From assembly GCF_004348455.1 (NCBI RefSeq), contig NZ_SMKA01000002.1, forward strand, positions 79,837 to 143,836: DNA of 64,000 bases, in the 5' to 3' direction. The notes under the pieces are model-generated. The model did not search any database. It was not told the DNA's origin and was given only the letters and a program-made list of their open reading frames with translations. Both the position numbers and the translations under genes were made by a program. This stretch comes from Kribbella albertanoniae. GTDB lineage: Bacteria; Actinomycetota; Actinomycetes; Propionibacteriales; Kribbellaceae. This document shows, one piece after another, positions 62,416-64,000 of this stretch; position 1 is the stretch's first letter, and each line of letters starts with the position of its first letter.

Positions 62416-64000
62416 ACCCGATGAACCAACGCTCCGGCCATGACCTGACCGACACCATCTTCATCGCCGGGGGAGTCACCTTCGCCTTCGCCGGCGTTCT
62501 CTACTTGGCCGGCGGGCTCGCGAGCCTCGGCACCACTGGTCACTGGGTCTCCTCGCCGTGGATCGATGCTTTGCGAGTCCCTGTTCACGCGGGCGATCCC
62601 GCATCCGCCTTTGGAATGTCGGCCGCACAGTTCGGCCCCTTGACGTACTGGAGCATCTTCGCCGTTCTGCTTGCTACGCCGCTGGCCCTCGCGTACGCCG
62701 GAACCCGGATGTGGCAGAACCGGAAGGCGACGACAACCAACCGCGCCCGCGTCGTGGCCGCCCGCCCTGGACTCGCCAGCCGGAGCGACATCGAGGCCGC
62801 CGTTGGCCGGGCACAAGTCATCCGCCGCGGCCGATCCGCCAGACCACAGGCCCGGACCACTTCGCCGTACGCGGTAGGAACTCTCCTCGGTCACGCACGC
62901 CGCCGCGAGTGCTGGGCATCGGTCGAAGACTCCAGGATCGATGTCGGTCCACCGCGATCCGGCAAAGGACTCCACCAGATCATCGGCGCGATCATCGACG
63001 CACCCGGTGCGGTAGTCACCACGTCGACGCGGCCGGACAACCTGGCCGCGACTCTGGAGCTGCGGCGTGCGATCGGCCCAGTCGCGGTCTTCGACCCACA
63101 GGGCCTCGGCCGGGTCGAAGGCATCCGCTGGTCACCCGTCCGCGGCTGCGAGAACCCGACCACCGCGATCGTCCGCGCCAGCGGGCTCGCAGCCGGCGCC
63201 GGCTTCGCCAAAGGCAACGTCAGCGACGCGGCCTTCTGGCATGGCCAAACCGAAATGGCCCTGCGTGGCCTCCTCCACGCCGCCGCCCTCGACGACAGCG
63301 GCATCGGCCAGCTCTACCGCTGGGGCCTCGAACCTGCCTCGGCCATCGAAGCCGTCGGCATCCTCAACCGTTCCAACGACGCCGCCGAAGGCTGGGGCGA
63401 CACTCTCGACGGCATCGTCCGCATGGACGGCCGCACCCGCGACGCCATCTGGGCCGGCGTCCGCTCCGCGCTATCCGCACTCGCAGATCCCGCCGTGCGC
63501 CGATCCTTCGACCCACCACCTGGCGAAGGCTTCGACCCCGCGAGCTTCATCCGCGAGCACGGCACCATCTACCTCCTCGGCACCGGCGCAGGCGCGTCGG
63601 CCACCTCGGCCTTCATTGCCGCGCTCCTTGAAGACATCACCGAATCAGCCCGCCAACTAGCCGCCCACAACCCCGGCGGTCGCCTCGAACCACCACTTGC
63701 CCTCGTCCTCGACGAGATCGCCAACCTCTGCGCCGTACCCTCCCTGCCATCCCTCATGGCAGACGGCGGCGGCACCGGCATCTCCACCCACGTCGTCATC
63801 CAATCCCTGGCACAAGCCCGCGAACGCTGGGGCGAACAAGCCGCTGCAGCCATGTGGGACGCCGCCACCCTGCGCCTCATCCTCGGCGGTTCCGCTCAAC
63901 CCCGCGATCTCCAAGACCTCGCTGCCGTCTGCGGCGAACGCGACGAAGAGATCCGCAACTGGAGCCGCGACCCCAACGGAGGCCGCACCACCTCCACCAC
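62412..64000 (+). CDS. VirD4/TraD-like coupling protein, cut by window edge
   Basis: About 529 residues are visible and the frame stays open to the edge. Two N-terminal hydrophobic segments (FIAGGVTFAFAGVLYLAGGLASL, YWSIFAVLLATPLALAYA) anchor it. Walker A reads IDVGPPRSGKGLHQIIGAI near residue 180 and LALVLDEIANLCAVPSLPSLMADGGGTGISTHVVIQSL is the Walker B and following segment of type IV coupling proteins. It recruits the relaxase-DNA complex to the channel. GTG 62412 overlaps the VirB4 stop; ATG 62421 is an alternative. Confidence 0.85.
   Translation, partial: MNPMNQRSGHDLTDTIFIAGGVTFAFAGVLYLAGGLASLGTTGHWVSSPWIDALRVPVHAGDPASAFGMSAAQFGPLTYWSIFAVLLATPLALAYAGTRMWQNRKATTTNRARVVAARPGLASRSDIEAAVGRAQVIRRGRSARPQARTTSPYAVGTLLGHARRRECWASVEDSRIDVGPPRSGKGLHQIIGAIIDAPGAVVTTSTRPDNLAATLELRRAIGPVAVFDPQGLGRVEGIRWSPVRGCENPTTAIVRASGLAAGAGFAKGNVSDAAFWHGQTEMALRGLLHAAALDDSGIGQLYRWGLEPASAIEAVGILNRSNDAAEGWGDTLDGIVRMDGRTRDAIWAGVRSALSALADPAVRRSFDPPPGEGFDPASFIREHGTIYLLGTGAGASATSAFIAALLEDITESARQLAAHNPGGRLEPPLALVLDEIANLCAVPSLPSLMADGGGTGISTHVVIQSLAQARERWGEQAAAAMWDAATLRLILGGSAQPRDLQDLAAVCGERDEEIRNWSRDPNGGRTTST

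Noticed and set aside
62558..63660. Arginine- and serine-rich frames at the right end
   Set aside because: They are alternative frames of the coupling protein, whose true frame is open from 62412 to the edge and carries Walker motifs.
1..64000. CRISPR array
   Set aside because: No regularly spaced direct repeats with unique spacers were seen anywhere in the window.

Overview
The window comes from a high-GC actinomycete: there is a SARP regulator with direct-repeat operators, many start codons without ribosome binding sites, frequent ATGA-type gene overlaps, and an actinobacterial-type conjugation module (SCO6880/VirB4/TrbL-like). The genus cannot be fixed from the sequence. A non-Streptomyces actinomycete such as a Kribbella relative is a guess.

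1-33.8 kb is a biosynthetic gene cluster that I do not recognise as any characterised one. It combines (a) a sugar-phosphate cyclase of the 2-epi-5-epi-valiolone synthase type with a DegT aminotransferase, a radical SAM enzyme and a cupin (C7 aminocyclitol); (b) a heptose set drawn from the same precursor, sedoheptulose 7-phosphate: GmhA-like isomerase, HddA-like kinase, GmhB-like phosphatase, nucleotidyltransferase, epimerase and a second aminotransferase, with a GT8 glycosyltransferase; (c) a butirosin-side-chain-like aminoacyl line: two adenylating enzymes, three carrier domains, a BtrK-like PLP decarboxylase, two BtrH-like proteins, two acyl-CoA dehydrogenase homologues and a luciferase-like oxidoreductase; and (d) assembly enzymes: a free-standing condensation-fold protein with a degenerate catalytic motif, asparagine synthase, a MurA-like enolpyruvyl transferase, a FAD/NAD(P) protein and a TrpB2-like enzyme. 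A DrrAB-like ABC exporter and a YcaQ/AlkX-like DNA glycosylase suggest export and self-protection against a DNA-alkylating product.

One SARP (31987-33801) probably runs the cluster. Eight sites share a TACAG-N6-TACAG (or CTGTA-N6-CTGTA) direct repeat with an 11-bp period in front of operons. Six of them end 22-25 nt before a start codon without a Shine-Dalgarno, which predicts leaderless transcripts. The DNA glycosylase and heptose-kinase operon has no such box and an ordinary-looking -35/-10 promoter instead.

33.8-36.1 kb is the scar of an integrative element: the N-terminal part of a tyrosine integrase fused by deletion to the C-terminal part of a MobF relaxase, next to a copy of the 3' half of a tRNA-Lys gene (att core, 36041-36077).

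36.3-51.9 kb looks like a defence and conflict island: a complete ABC three-component (ABC-3C) operon, a trypsin-like protease, an EcsC protein, an SF2 helicase fused to a PD-(D/E)XK nuclease, a very large nuclease-STAND-type NTPase and a membrane coiled-coil protein. 52.4-64 kb is the conjugation module of an apparently intact element reading rightward: ArdC/ImmA-IrrE-like protein, a pair of TOPRIM proteins, lipoprotein, NlpC/P60-like hydrolase, small membrane protein, TrbL/VirB6, SCO6880, VirB4 and a VirD4-type coupling protein cut by the window edge. The shared att site suggests tandem accretion of two elements beside the gene cluster.
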